Positions 40,745 to 51,055 of a DNA stretch of 64,000 nt are shown here, piece after piece. This DNA is from Prorocentrum cordatum (Eukaryota > Sar > Dinophyceae > Prorocentrales > Prorocentraceae). Position numbers and translations under genes: made by a program. The stretch's first letter is position 1; each line of letters opens with the position of its first letter. Location of the stretch: the NCBI GenBank assembly GCA_963575745.1, contig CAUYUJ010002078.1, positions 12,501 through 76,500 of the forward strand. Direction: 5' to 3'. Below the pieces are notes generated by a model. That model was not told the DNA's origin. It did no database searches and saw only the letters and a list, made by a program, of their open reading frames with translations.

Positions 40745-41245
40745 AGGCACCAGATGATGATCAACTTCACAAGGGGGAAGCAGATTGCATACTTGTTCCG
40801 AGGGACTTGATGCATGCAGCGCGTGGCTGTCCATTCAGACCTATCGGGGTCAATCTTGCCCGTACCTGGCTCCAGAGAAGTTGTGCATCCTGTCGGCTTG
40901 TACACCCATATTGGCAGTGAGGTCGAGGCGAAAGGAGGGGACCTCGCTTACGCCAAAAAGCGTATCCGTGGGGCCAGTGATGCGTATGTGCAGATATGTA
41001 TGCGCGTTTTCGGGTTGAGAGAGCTTGACATGACTGCGAAATATTCACTCCATGAATTGTTTTCTCCTGGTTGCTCTTCGATGCGCATTTTCGTTGCAGG
41101 TGTGAGCGCGCACAGGTCATGAACACCACTTGCACGCGCGTTCACGGGCGAATAGTCGATGTTGCTCGGTTCGATGGCAGCCAGAGGTCCAGCCATCAAG
41201 TGCGCAGTCAATTCAGCATTGATTCGATCGAGTACTTGGGTGGGC
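40745..41245 (+). pseudogene. LINE-3 fragment: reverse-transcriptase C-terminal region
   Basis: A plus frame from 40754 reads INFTRGKQIAYLFRG, a stop (40808-40810), then VVHPVGLYTHIGSEVEAKGG, AKKRIRGASDAYVQICMRVFG and TAKYSLHEL. This is the order seen after motif C in many LINE polymerases: N-F-x-x-GK, then a Y-x-H-x-GS block, then a helical region. Continuing in a second frame from about 41115, MNTTCTRVHGRIVDVARFDG and FSIDSIEYLGG match the next conserved segment. The catalytic motifs are absent. The pattern differs from LINE-1 and LINE-2, so it is a third lineage. Confidence 0.55.
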
Positions 41246-41440
41246 CGAACAAGTTTGATAAACAAAACTTGTTTGTACCACACTTGCTTATTTTGATTAC
41301 TTGAATTATATCGGGATTGCATGTTATCACACTGTTTACCACACTCGTTGTTTTATCACACGTGCTTTTTATCACGCTTCTTTCTATCACACTTGTTTTT
41401 AGTATCACAAATATCTTTTTTATCACACTTGAGCGGAGAA
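41246..41440. repeat. TTATCACACTTG degenerate repeat, AT-rich
   Basis: About seven units of TTATCACAC with variable spacers, 15-22 bp apart. One of the few AT-rich stretches. Confidence 0.75.
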
Positions 41441-42079
41441 GTCGTCTTCGCATGCTCCGATGGCCGTGTTGTCGCTTCGAGCCGAGGCAGACGGGCCGCT
41501 GCTCCCCCATTGATTGAGCAGGGACCGATCGTCACGGCATTTACAGTGGACTACCACGACTTGTTCTTAGAACCCAAGAATGGTTAAACTGTAAAAAACC
41601 AATGTTCTTAGAACATAAGCCCGATGTGTTAAAACAAAACAGACTCAGCCAGAAATTAAGAACATGTCGTGCGTCGTGCAAACCACAGAAGGTTCTTAGA
41701 ACATTGTTTGGTGGGCCTATAGGCGAGCAGCAGGCCGCGACGGACTCAGGAGGTATCCACAGATGGTGGGAAGCTTCAATTCTCTTCGGGGTTCTCGCTT
41801 GAGACTCACTGGTGCGCAACACGTGCACGGATGCAGGCGAGCCACATTCGGAACACGCAGCTCTCGCCAGCCACCTCGTTGAACTGGATAATAGCACCCC
41901 TCTGGACTCATGCCGGCAGGACGGGGGAAGCGGATGCTCGTCAAAACGGGCACGTCGTCTGCCCCTCGTCTTTGAGGGCTGCGGCTCCCCTGATGGAAAA
42001 ACGACTGCCTGTAGGGATTTACGCCTTCCGACGCGCGGGTGTTTTGCACCGTCGTTGATGCTTTTGGGGCTTCTATACT
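41441..42079. other. GTTCTTAGAAC motif cluster; no gene recognised
   Basis: The 11 bp inverted motif GTTCTTAGAAC occurs at about 41562, 41602 and 41692. The remainder has overlapping frames without domains. Confidence 0.5.
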
Positions 42080-42290
42080 CTGGTCCGCATCCGCCTCCTG
42101 CTCCTCCACCCGTTCCTCCATCTCCTCCTCGTCCTGCTTCTCTTGCTTCTGACTCCTCCTCCTCGTCCTCCTCATCATCATCCTCCTCGTTCTCCTCCTC
42201 CTCGTTCTCCTCCTCGTCCTCCTCCTCCTCCGCCTCCTCCCTCTCATCCTCCGCATCCTCTTCCTGCTTCCTCCTTGCTCATACCCTCCA
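42080..42290. repeat. (TCC)n microsatellite
   Basis: TCC with TCA, TCG and TTC interruptions. Open in all frames on both strands. Confidence 0.9.
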
Positions 42291-42914
42291 TCCCTACCAC
42301 CATTCCTCCCTCTCTCCCCTCTTCAGGACAGCATTGCGCCACTCCCTGATCCCACTCCCTGATCCCAAACCACGGCAGCGTAGCGCCCAAAGGGACCAGG
42401 CCCAGGGGGGCGCGTGCTGCGGTAAAGCGGTCGCCCTTAGTACAGATCCCCATGATGTGGAACTTGCACATCTTGGTCTTCTCGAAGACCACAATCCGCT
42501 CCGAGCGAGCCTCGTGGAAGGTTCGAAGATCGGACTGGCAACTCGAATCGTTCGAGGAATGATGGTGAGTGCCCGAAGTTTGTAATTCCATGGTACTATT
42601 GGGCCAGGTCCAGGAATTCCCTGCCAGGCAAGACTTCCATATGAGACCCCCTAGGCCCAAATTGGCCTTCCGAAGAGCACAGCCACAACTGGAACCCCCA
42701 AAATGCGTGTCGCAGGGATACATATCCAACCAACCCTCCGGTGCCACGCAGGAAACACACAAACCATGCTCACCGTATCCTCGGGCCACCCCCGCAATTG
42801 CTCACCAGAACGTTTCTCAAGTCAATCAGCCAGCCCCGTTGGAGGCAGAAGGTTGTGAGAGATGCCGCTGGGCTGGTGTCTTGTTGTTTTGTCATGTTGA
42901 CTTTGAGTTTTGCA
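42291..42914. other. No recognisable gene
   Basis: Overlapping frames up to 181 codons (minus) and 145 codons (plus), partly repeat-derived. No domain. Confidence 0.4.
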
Positions 42915-43110
42915 GGCGAGAGTTATATCCATATCCACTGCGTCTTGGACTTTCTGGAGATGGGCGTCAAAAGGCCGAGGCGCAGTGGATGTGGATAAAA
43001 ATGTAGCCTCTATTGGGGCATGATGTTTTCCTATAACCACTGCGCCTCGGGAGTCTGGAGAAGGTGGCCCGAAACTCCAAGATGCAGTGGATATGGATAC
43101 AAATTTTGCC
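42915..43110. mobile_element. Foldback element with about 90 bp arms
   Basis: GGCGAGAGTTATATCCATAT, CCACTGCGTCTTGGA, GGCCGAGGCGCAGTGGATG on the left (42915-43005) is mirrored by CCACTGCGCCTCGGGAG, AACTCCAAGATGCAGTGG, ATATGGATACAAATTTTGCC on the right (43022-43110). Identity is roughly 70-75% with a spacer under 20 bp. Confidence 0.75.
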
Positions 43111-43190
43111 CGCATCTTTTGCTGCTGTTCCAAATCGCTTGTCCGTGAGGGTCATCCACAATGCACCCACAGTGCTGCTCTGAGGGGCGA

Positions 43191-43378
43191 CGATAGGGGG
43201 GGGATAGGCATAGGGGGGATGCATCGACCTGGAATCGGCGATACATCGTCGATATATCAGCGCCCCGATAGTGAATCCGCATCATCCTTGGCGGGGTGGT
43301 GCTATCGGGCCCCTATCGGCAATCAATGGGTGATTGGGGGTCGCTGCATCCCCCCCCTATGCCTATCCCCCCATATCG
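43191..43378. mobile_element. MITE with about 39 bp terminal inverted repeats
   Basis: CGATAGGGGGGGGATAGGCA (continuing TAGGGGGGATGCATCGACC) is complementary to 43339-43378 with only a few differences. The interior contains CGATACATCGTCGATATATC and CTATCGGGCCCCTATCGGC, further small palindromes. It abuts the family 3 MITE with no gap. Confidence 0.85.
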
Positions 43379-44589
43379 TTAAGTCGGGCGTGTCCCCCTC
43401 CAGGCGGGTTTTGAACTAAAGCAACTCAAAAATAGCTGGAATTAGTTACAAAATCGTCCCCATATTATTTCCCGACTATTTTCCCCAACCATCCTGTGGT
43501 GTTGGGTCCTCGTTTTGAAGAGACAGCGTCCCGCGCCTCCTTCGTTCCTGCCTTCCTTCCTTCCTCCTCCCCCCTCCTCCCAACCCCCCCTCCTCCTGCC
43601 CGCATGCGGTTCCCCCACCCAGGGCAGCGCTTCTTGGCCCCATAGGGAGCTCCACCGAAGGCCCCAGTGGGGGTGCCCGCATGCGGTTCCCCCACCCAGG
43701 GCAGCGTTTCGTTGCCTCATAGGGAGCTCCACCGTAGGCCCCAGTGGGGGTGCCCGCATGCGGTTCCCCCACCCAGGGCAGCGCTTCGTGGCCCCATAGG
43801 GAGCCCCACCGAAGGCCCCAGTGGGCCAGTGGGGGTGCCCGCATGCGGTTCCCCCACCCAGGGCAGCGTTTCGTGGCCCCATAGGGAGCTCCACCGAAGC
43901 CCCAGTGGGGGTGCCCGCATGCGGTTCCCCCACCCAGGGCAGCGCTTCGTAGCCCCATAGGGAGCTCACCGAAGGCCCCAGTGGGGGTGCCCGCATGCGG
44001 TTCCCCCACCCAGGCAGCGTTTCGGGCCCATAGGGAGCTCCACCGAAGGCCCCAGTGGGGGTGCCCGCATGCAGTTCCCCCACCCAGGGCAGCGCTTCGT
44101 GGCCCCATAGGGCGCTCCACCGAAGGCCCCAGTGGGGGTGCCCGCATGCGGTTCCCCAACCCAGGGCAGCGCTTCGTGGCCCCATAGGGAGCTCCACCGA
44201 AGGCCCCAGTGGGGGTGGCTGCATGTGGTTCCCCCACCCAGGGCAGCGCTTCGTAGCCCCATAGGGAGCTCCACCGAAGGCCTCAGTAGGGGTGCCCACA
44301 CGCGGTTCCCCCACCCAGGGCAGCGCTTCGTGGCCCCATAGGGAGCTCCACCGAAGGCCCCAGTGGGGGTGCCCGCATGCGGTTCCCCCACCCAGGGCAG
44401 CGCTTCTTGGCCCCATAGGGAGCTCCACCGAAGGCCCCAGTGGGGGTGTTCGCATGCGTCTCCCCTACCCAGAGGTAGCGCCACCGAAAACGATATTCAG
44501 ATTTGCGGTATTCACAACTGCATATGGTTGGGTCCTTCGCCAGGCTAATTGAATACTCCTCCTGTAGAGGGACACGCCCGACTCAAAAC
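43378..44589. mobile_element. MITE, family 3 copy 3, interrupted by satellite unit 1
   Basis: The left end TTAAGTCGGGCGTGTCC with core sequence up to CCCGACTATTTT (43378-43482) and the right end CTCCTGTAGAGGGACACGCC through CGACTCAAAACC (44557-44589) align with the uninterrupted copies at 23975 and 32890. Everything between is foreign to the other copies. Confidence 0.8.
43483..44550 (+). mobile_element. Satellite-bearing unit 1
   Basis: Left flank CCCCAACCATCCTGTGGTG, then TTGGGTCCTCGTTTTGAAGA. Then a CT-rich stretch and about twelve 77 bp units (43594-44480; GGAGCTCCACCGAAGGCCCC, GTGCCCGCATGCGGTTCCCC, AGGGCAGCGCTTCGTGGCCC). Right flank TGCATATGGTTGGGTCCTTC through CGCCAGGCTAATT. Both flanks recur around unit 2. 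77 is not a multiple of three, so the 69-337-codon frames across it cycle through all phases and are not genes. Confidence 0.85.
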
Positions 44590-44639
44590 CCTATCGTTGC
44601 CCCCGATGCTCAGGCCCGACGCGAGGTCCCCTGGGTGCA

Positions 44640-44740
44640 GGAATCGGTTGCCTGGTGCCCGTAGTCTCCCGTATGGTCTCCCGTATGGTCCCCCGCACAG
44701 TCTCCCGTGTGGTCTCCCGTATGGTCTCGAGAGGAAAGAG
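44640..44740. repeat. GTCTCCCGTATG 12 bp minisatellite
   Basis: About seven units between 44655 and 44738, with GTATG/GTGTG/GCACA variants. Confidence 0.9.
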
Positions 44741-45166
44741 AGAGAAGGAGGAGGAAGACCATCAAATCCTCGTCCTCCTCCTCCTCTTCTTCCTCCTCCT
44801 CCACTTCATCTTCCTCCTCCTCCTCGCGAACTCCTCGCCCCGCCATCCTCAGCATCATCTGTTCCATCATCACCATCGGGTTGGGCATGGCGGCCGAAAT
44901 TGCCGTTGGCAGCTGGATAATGGATGGGAAAGAGGGTGAGGATGAGAACATCAACCAACGGGGCGAATCCGATCGGGAACCCGTGCAACTCACACGATGC
45001 ACATACTCCCGCACATGCCGCGCACACCTGCGCACGTCGACAAATGACTGCGCGTCCGTGAAAGCATGCCGCACGTCATGTTCGGGGCACACGCCGGGCA
45101 CATACCCGCACGTGCCCGCACGTGCCCGCACATGCTGAATCAAAAATGACCGCACATACCTTTTTC
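44741..45166. other. (TCC)n patch; no recognisable gene
   Basis: A TCC tract at 44775-44828, then single-copy-looking DNA with GTGCCCGCAC repeats at 45108-45132. The long minus frame through here (44610-47156, 848 codons) owes its length to satellite 2 and TCA repeats. Confidence 0.5.
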
Positions 45167-46592
45167 CCCCAACCATCCTGTGGTGTTGGGTCCTCGTTTT
45201 TAAGAGACAGCGCCCCGCGTCCCACCTCCTTCCTCCGTCCTCCTCCTCTCCCTCCCCCCTCCTCCCCACCCCCCCTCCTCCATCCTCCCCCTCCTTGCTT
45301 CGTTTCTTGGCCCCACAGGGAGCTCCAGCGAAGGCCCCAGTGGGGGTGCCCGCATGCGGTTCCCCCACCCAGGGCAGCGTTTCGTGGCCCCATAGGGAGC
45401 TCCACCGAAGGCCCCAGTGGGGGGGGCCGCATGCGGTTTCCCCACCCAGGGCAGCGCTTCGTGGCCCCACAGGGAGCTCCACCGCAGGCCCCAGTGGGGG
45501 TGCCCGCATGCGGTTCCCCCACCCAGGGCAGCGTTTCGTAGCCCCACAGGGTGTTCCACCGAAGGCCCCACTGGGGGTGCCCGCATGCGGTTCCCCCACA
45601 CGGGGCAGCGCTTCGTGGCCCCACAGGGAGCTCCACCGCAGGCCCCAGTGGGGGTGCCCGCATGCGGTTCCGCGCTCCACAGCAGGCCCCAATGGGGGTG
45701 CCCGCATGCGTTTACCCCACCCAGGGCAGCGCTTCGTGGCCCCATAGGGGGCTCCACCGAAGGCCCCAGTGGGGGTGCCCGCATGCGGTTCCCCCACGCA
45801 GGGCAACATTTCCTGGCCCCACAGGGAGCTCCACCGCAGGCCCCAGTGGGGGTGCCCGCATGCGGTCCCCCCACCCAGGGCAGCGTTTCTTGGCCCCACA
45901 GGGAGCTCCACCGCAGGCACCAGTGGGGGTGCCCGCATGCGGTTCCCCACCCAGCGCAGCGTTTCGCAGCCCCATGGGAGCTCCACCGAGGGCCCCAGTG
46001 GGGGTGCCCGCATGCGGTTCCCCCACCCAGGGCAGCGCTTCGTGGCCCCATAGGGAGCTCCACCGTAGGCCCCAATGGGGGTGCCCGCATGTGGTTCCCC
46101 CGCCCAGGGCAACGCTTCGTGGCCCCATAAGGAGCTCCACCGAAGGCCCCAGTGGGGTTGCCCGTTCCCCCACCCAGGGCAGCGTTTCGTGGCCACACAG
46201 GGAGCTCCACCGTAGGCCCCAGTGGGGGTGCCCGCATGCGATTCCCCCACGCAGGGCAGCGCTTCGTGGCCCCATAGGGAGATCCACCGAAGGCCCCAAT
46301 GGGGGTGCCCGCATGCGGTTCCCCCGCCCAGGGCAACGCTTCGTGGCCCCATAAGGAGCTCCACCGAAGGCCCCAGTGGGGTTGCCCGTTCCCCCACCCA
46401 GGGTAGCGTTTCTTGGCCCCACAGGGAGCTCCACCGAAGGCCCCAGTGAGGGTGCCCGCATGCGGTTCCCCACCACCACCACTGTGGCAGGCCCCTCACA
46501 CAGTTCGTGGCCCCATAAGGAGCTCCACCGGGGACTATATTCACAACTGCGGTACTCACAACTGCATATGGTTGGGTCCTTCGCCAGGCTAA
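45167..46592 (+). mobile_element. Satellite-bearing unit 2
   Basis: Same left flank as unit 1 (CCCCAACCATCCTGTGGTG to AGAGACAGCG, 45167-45212). About sixteen 77 bp units at 45300-46530 follow, some shortened (45668-45700, 46150-46165). The same right flank TGCATATGGTTGGGTCCTTC lies at 46563. DNA outside the two flanks differs from that around unit 1, so the flanks define the copied unit. Confidence 0.85.
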
Positions 46593-46608
46593 TTTCCACC
46601 GCGCACTC

Positions 46609-46697
46609 TTCTTCCTAAGCATTGGGCAAGTTACTGGCACAAAATTAAAGCACTTCTTCCTAAACACTGGGCAAATTACTGGTGCACAATTACTCCC
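46609..46697. repeat. 45 bp tandem duplication
   Basis: CTTCTTCCTAAGCATTGGGC, then AAGTTACTGGCACAAAATTA, followed by a near-copy at 46652-46697. Confidence 0.85.
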
Positions 46698-46867
46698 GGA
46701 ACAGGACACTGGAAATGAGCTCCGTGCATCTGTGTAGATTGTCTCTCCGGTCACGTCTCCATCATGATTTCTGCTGCGGGGGCGTGCCGCGAAACACACG
46801 AGCGACCCACGACAACGAAGGGATAAGCCCGCGCTTTGCATCCTCGTGCTCGTCGTCGGCGTCGTCA

Positions 46868-46930
46868 CCCTCCTCCTCCTAATCCTCCTCCTCCTCCTCC
46901 TCCTCCTCCTCCTCCTCCTCCTCCTCCTCC

Positions 46931-46967
<37 letters not shown>

Positions 46968-47033
46968 TAGCAGCATCATCGTCGTCGCCACCAGCATCAT
47001 CATCACTACCACCACCACCACCACCACTATCAG

Positions 47034-47083
<50 letters not shown>

Positions 47084-47583
47084 GCAGCATAATCATCATC
47101 AGCATCAGCAGCAGCATCATCAGCAGCAGCATCATCATCGTCATCATCAGCATCATCGTCGTCGCCGTCTCATCATCAGCATCATTACCATCATCAGCAG
47201 TATCGTTAGCATGCTCATCATCATCGTCATCATCAGCAGTAGCAGCAGAAGCAGCAGCAGCAGCACATCATACTCAGCATGATCATCATCAACATCATCA
47301 TCATCATCAGCATCATCATCATCGTCATCATCATCGCCATCACCACCACCGCCGCCACACTCATCATCATCGTCATCAGCATGATCAGCAGAATCGTCAT
47401 CATCGTCAGGATAATCATCTTAATAATCAGCATCATCAGCATCATCACAATCAGCATCATCATCAGCAGCAGCATCATCGATATCGGCGTCGTCATCGTC
47501 ATCATCAACAACGTCATGATCGTCATCATCATCATCATCATAAGCAGCAGCATCACCGTCATCATCATCACCACCGCCACCAC

Positions 47584-47667
<84 letters not shown>

Positions 47668-47695
47668 TATCATCAGCATCAGCATCATCATCACC
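46868..47695. repeat. (TCC)n then (TCA)n/(GCA)n long microsatellite
   Basis: TCC at 46868-46932, TCA-dominated DNA with CAG and GTC variants to 47570, then pure TCA at 47586-47668. It produces all-Ile, all-Ser, all-His, all-Asp and all-Met frames up to 439 codons. None is a gene. Confidence 0.95.
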
Positions 47696-47834
47696 ATCCC
47701 TCCCGCATCGCGCCACGTAAGCAGCCTCCAGATCCTCCAATGGTCGCCCATCGGGATGGCCCATCTTTTTGACACCAAAGACAGGCTTGTCCCTACCTGG
47801 AAATTCGACTTGACTGACTGAGGGACTTGACTGA
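47696..47834. other. Short spacer
   Basis: No feature recognised. Confidence 0.5.
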
Positions 47835-48100
47835 GGACGTGCCACCGAGCGCTCCAGGGACGCGCCACGCGGCGAGCCAGGGACCCTGCAGGGGGACGCG
47901 CCGCCCGACGTGCCAAGGAACGCACCAGAGGACGCGGCAGGGGACGCGCCATGGGATGGCCAGGGGACGCGCCAAGGGACGAGCCAAACGACGTGCCAGG
48001 TGACCCTGCCGTGAGACTTGTCAGGGGGCGGGACAGGGAACGCGCCAGGAGACGTGCCAGGGGACGTGCCAGGGAACAGGCCAGGGGAAGAGCTGGGCGG
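47835..48100. repeat. GACGCGCCAGGG degenerate 12 bp minisatellite
   Basis: About 20 units of GACGTGCCAGGG, GACGCGCCAAGG and similar, then GTCGTGG/GTGTCG-rich DNA to about 48300. Confidence 0.8.
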
Positions 48101-48297
48101 ACGCCCCACGGCGTGCCTATTCTGGTCGTCTTGGTCGCGCGTGTCGCGGCCGTGTTGCTCGTCATGGACGTCGTGGTTGTCGTGGTGGGTGCCGTGGGCT
48201 TTGTGGTTGCCGTGGGCGCCGCGATCGCGGGTGTCCTGGTTTTCGTGGGTGTCAGTGCTGGCGTCAGTGCTGGAGTGTGTGCTGACGTCAGTGCTGA
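48101..48297. repeat. GTCGTGGGTG-rich degenerate repeat
   Basis: Units of 9-12 bp around GTCGTGGTTG, GTGCTGGCGTCA and GTGCTGACGTCA. Confidence 0.65.
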
Positions 48298-48345
48298 CGT
48301 CATCATCATCACCACCATCATCATCATCATCATCCTCACCACCAC

Positions 48346-48407
<62 letters not shown>

Positions 48408-48600
48408 CCATCATCATCATCATCCTCACCACCACCACCATCATCATCATCACCATCATCATCACCACCATCACCATCATCACCACCATCATCATCATCA
48501 CCACCATCATCATCATCACCATCATCATCACCACCACCATCACCACCACCACATCACCATCATCACCACCACATCACCATCATCACCACCACCATCGTGA
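48298..48600. repeat. (TCA)n/(CCA)n microsatellite
   Basis: TCA interspersed with CCA triplets, 300 bp. Confidence 0.95.
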
Positions 48601-48769
48601 CCCCCCCGCAAAGCGGCGGATGGGGCCTCGTTGTCCCTCTCGCCGTGGCCTCCCGCCGAGCCGCCCTCGCGGCGCTGCCTACGGCGCGTCATGCCGAGGG
48701 GCTGCCACGTCGGCACGGATCCCTAGCGGGGGCGGCACGCCCTCGACCCGTGGCCTCGCCAAGATCCGG

Positions 48770-49055
48770 GGGCGGAGGAGGAGGAGGAGGAGGAGGAGGA
48801 GGAGGAGGAGGAGGAGGGAAGGAGGAGGAGGAGGAGGAGGAGGAGGAGGAGAGGAGGAGGAGGAAGGAGGAGGGAGGAGGAGGAGGAGGAGGGAGGAGGA
48901 GGAGGAGGAGGAGGAGGAGGAGGAGAGGAGGAGGAGGAGGAGGAGGAGAGAGGAGGAAGGAGGAGGAGGAGAGGAGGAGGAGGAGGGAGGAGGAGGGGGA
49001 GAGGAGGAGGAGGGGGAGGGAGGGAGGGGAGGAGGAGGAGGAGGGGGAGAGGATC
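48770..49055. repeat. (GGA)n purine tract
   Basis: GGA with AGG and single-base interruptions for about 285 bp. Purine-only on the plus strand apart from a few bases. Confidence 0.95.
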
Positions 49056-49253
49056 GGGGGCGCGCAAACATGGATTGATTAGCGATCCATGGATCAGGCC
49101 CGCGGTCGCCAAATCCATGGATCTGGGGAGGTGCCCTCCCCAAAATGCGGCCGGTGCCGCCTCGTTCGGCGGCTGAAATCCGCGATTTCCCATGGAAGCG
49201 GGAACCGTCGCTAATCCACGCCCCTTTATCCACGTCTGTGATCGCCTGAAAGA
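49056..49253 (+). repeat. 200 bp dispersed repeat after (GGA)n, copy 2
   Basis: Homologous to 33279-33476, again directly after a GGA tract. Confidence 0.85.
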
Positions 49254-50477
49254 TCGCCACTCGCCCACTTGCCTATCTCCCGACGCATCTCCCCCTCTAC
49301 TTCCAACCCGTCGATGGTTGGGCTCCCGCTTCGAGTAAGGAACTCTCCCCTGACTCTGTCCAGGAGATGGTCCCGTCCTCTCCCCGTACTGCTTATACAC
49401 GCCGCATTTCACGAGTTGATCATTCCTGTGCCTCGTCTTGCTTTCACTCGGAACGTTCTCGGTGTCTCAAAACCGCGCTCCCGCTGCGCGCTGGCCTCAT
49501 TTAGGGTTCGGCGCTTTGCTCCCGTTGTTTCGAACGGCGCTCTCAGCGCTGACCTCATTTCCGCGCTTCCGCTCGTTCCGAATCGTGCTCCCGCTGCAGC
49601 GCTGGCGTCATTATTTCCAGTGCCATGCCACGGCATGGTTTTCGGTGTCGATTTGTTGACCTCTGGGCCGCAGAAGACCCGCCGTGCTATGTCATGCTAC
49701 GCGTTGATCTCAACACCATGTTATACCATGTAATGCTATGCCATGCTACGACATCCGACTGTGCGAATAGAGAGGAGATCTACGCCACTGGCTTGCCTCC
49801 TCCTCCTCATCCTCCTCCTCCTCCACCTCTTCCTGCTCACCCTCCTGCTCATCCGCAATCTCCTCCTCCAATGTACACAGGCCTCCACTGTTGACTGCGC
49901 AGAACACGATGGGCCCTTCTGGAAGCTTCCACGTCCGCTATGGCACCCGCAGGCGGAGAAAGAAGAATCAACGCAGTGGGCATGGATGGGTGCGAGGGGT
50001 GTGATGTCAGATATGGTGCGAGCGCACCGAGCTTGTCTCCTCCCCCTCCTCCCTCCTCCCTCCTCACTCCTCCCTCCTCCCTCCCCCACCTCCCTCACTC
50101 CCTCACTCCCTCCCTCCCTCCCTTCCTCGTCGCTCATCTCCTTCTCCCTTCCCTCTCGCCCACGGGTGCTGCCAGGCGTGCACCTGCCGCCGCTCTCCTG
50201 ATGGGCCCTGCCAACTGCCGCAGGTCTTCCTGCGCCCACAGTGGCGCCCAGCGCAGGGGGGGGGGGGCACGCGCGGGTCCAACCGTTATCCTCGCCCCTG
50301 TGTGTGCTGCCAGCTCGCTTCTGGCCAGCGGCGTTGAAGCGAACCCGTGGCCTCCGAGGCACGCATTGGGATGCCACGGCAAGCGAGGCAGGCCCCGATG
50401 AGAAGGAAGCAACGCGGAGGGAGGAGGGAAGAGGCCGCGGGCGGCGGGAGCACGCTCAGAGCATGTGGGTCTTCGCG
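49254..50477. other. No gene; degenerate 60-70 bp repeat and TCC patches
   Basis: Three units of CGCTCCCGCTG-GCGCTGGCCTCATTT lie at about 49470-49620. TCC tracts lie at 49797-49870 and 50040-50130. No protein domain seen. Confidence 0.5.
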
Positions 50478-51055
50478 TCTCCTCCTGCTCCTCCTCCTCC
50501 TCCTCCTCCTCCTCCTCCTCCTCCTCCTCCTCCTCCTCCTCCTCCTCCTCCTCCGCCTCCTCCTCCTGCTATTCCCCCTTCTCCCCTCCCCATCCTCCCT
50601 CCTCCTCCTCCTCCTCCTCCTCCCTCCTCCTCCTCCTCCTCCTCCTCCTCCCTCCTCCTCCTCCTCCTCCCTCCTCCTCCTCCTCCTCCTCCTCCTCCTC
50701 CTCCTCCTCCTCCTCCTCCTCTTCCTCCTCCTCCTCCGCCTCCTCCTCCTGCTATTCCCCCTTCTCCCCCTCCCCATCCTCCCCTCCTCCTCCTCCTCCT
50801 CCTCCTCCTCCTCCTCCTCCTTCCTCCTCCTCCTCCTCTCCTCCGCCTCCTCCTCCTCCTCCTCCTCCTCCTCCTCCTCCTCCTCCGCCTCTTCCCCCTC
50901 CTCCTCCTCCCTCCTTCCCTCCTCCCCTCCTCCTCCTCCTCCTCCTCCTCCTCCTCCTCCTCCTCCCCTCCTCCTCCTCCTCCTCCTCCTCCTCCTGCAA
51001 CTCCAACTCCTCCTCCTCATCCTCCTCCTTCTCCCCCTCCCTCTCCTCCCCCTCA
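50478..51055. repeat. (TCC)n long pyrimidine array
   Basis: About 580 bp of TCC. An internal block (CTCCTGCTATTCCCCCTTCT) is repeated at 50562 and 50742, so part of the array was duplicated as a segment of about 180 bp. Confidence 0.95.

Noticed and set aside
41560-41705. Heat-shock or hormone response elements (GTTCTTAGAAC)
   Set aside because: Three matches to a short palindrome with no adjacent gene or promoter; insufficient support.
44610-47156. 848-codon minus-strand frame
   Set aside because: It runs through 77 bp satellite units, a TCC patch and a TCA microsatellite; the translation is periodic (77 residues per three units) and shows no domain. Array structure alone explains it.
48101-48300. 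Membrane protein suggested by Val/Ala-rich plus frame
   Set aside because: Encoded by GTCGTGG and GTGCTGACGTCA repeats and continuing into a TCA microsatellite.
47233-48552. 439-codon minus frame rich in Met and Val
   Set aside because: Direct translation of TCA/CCA microsatellites; not a membrane protein.
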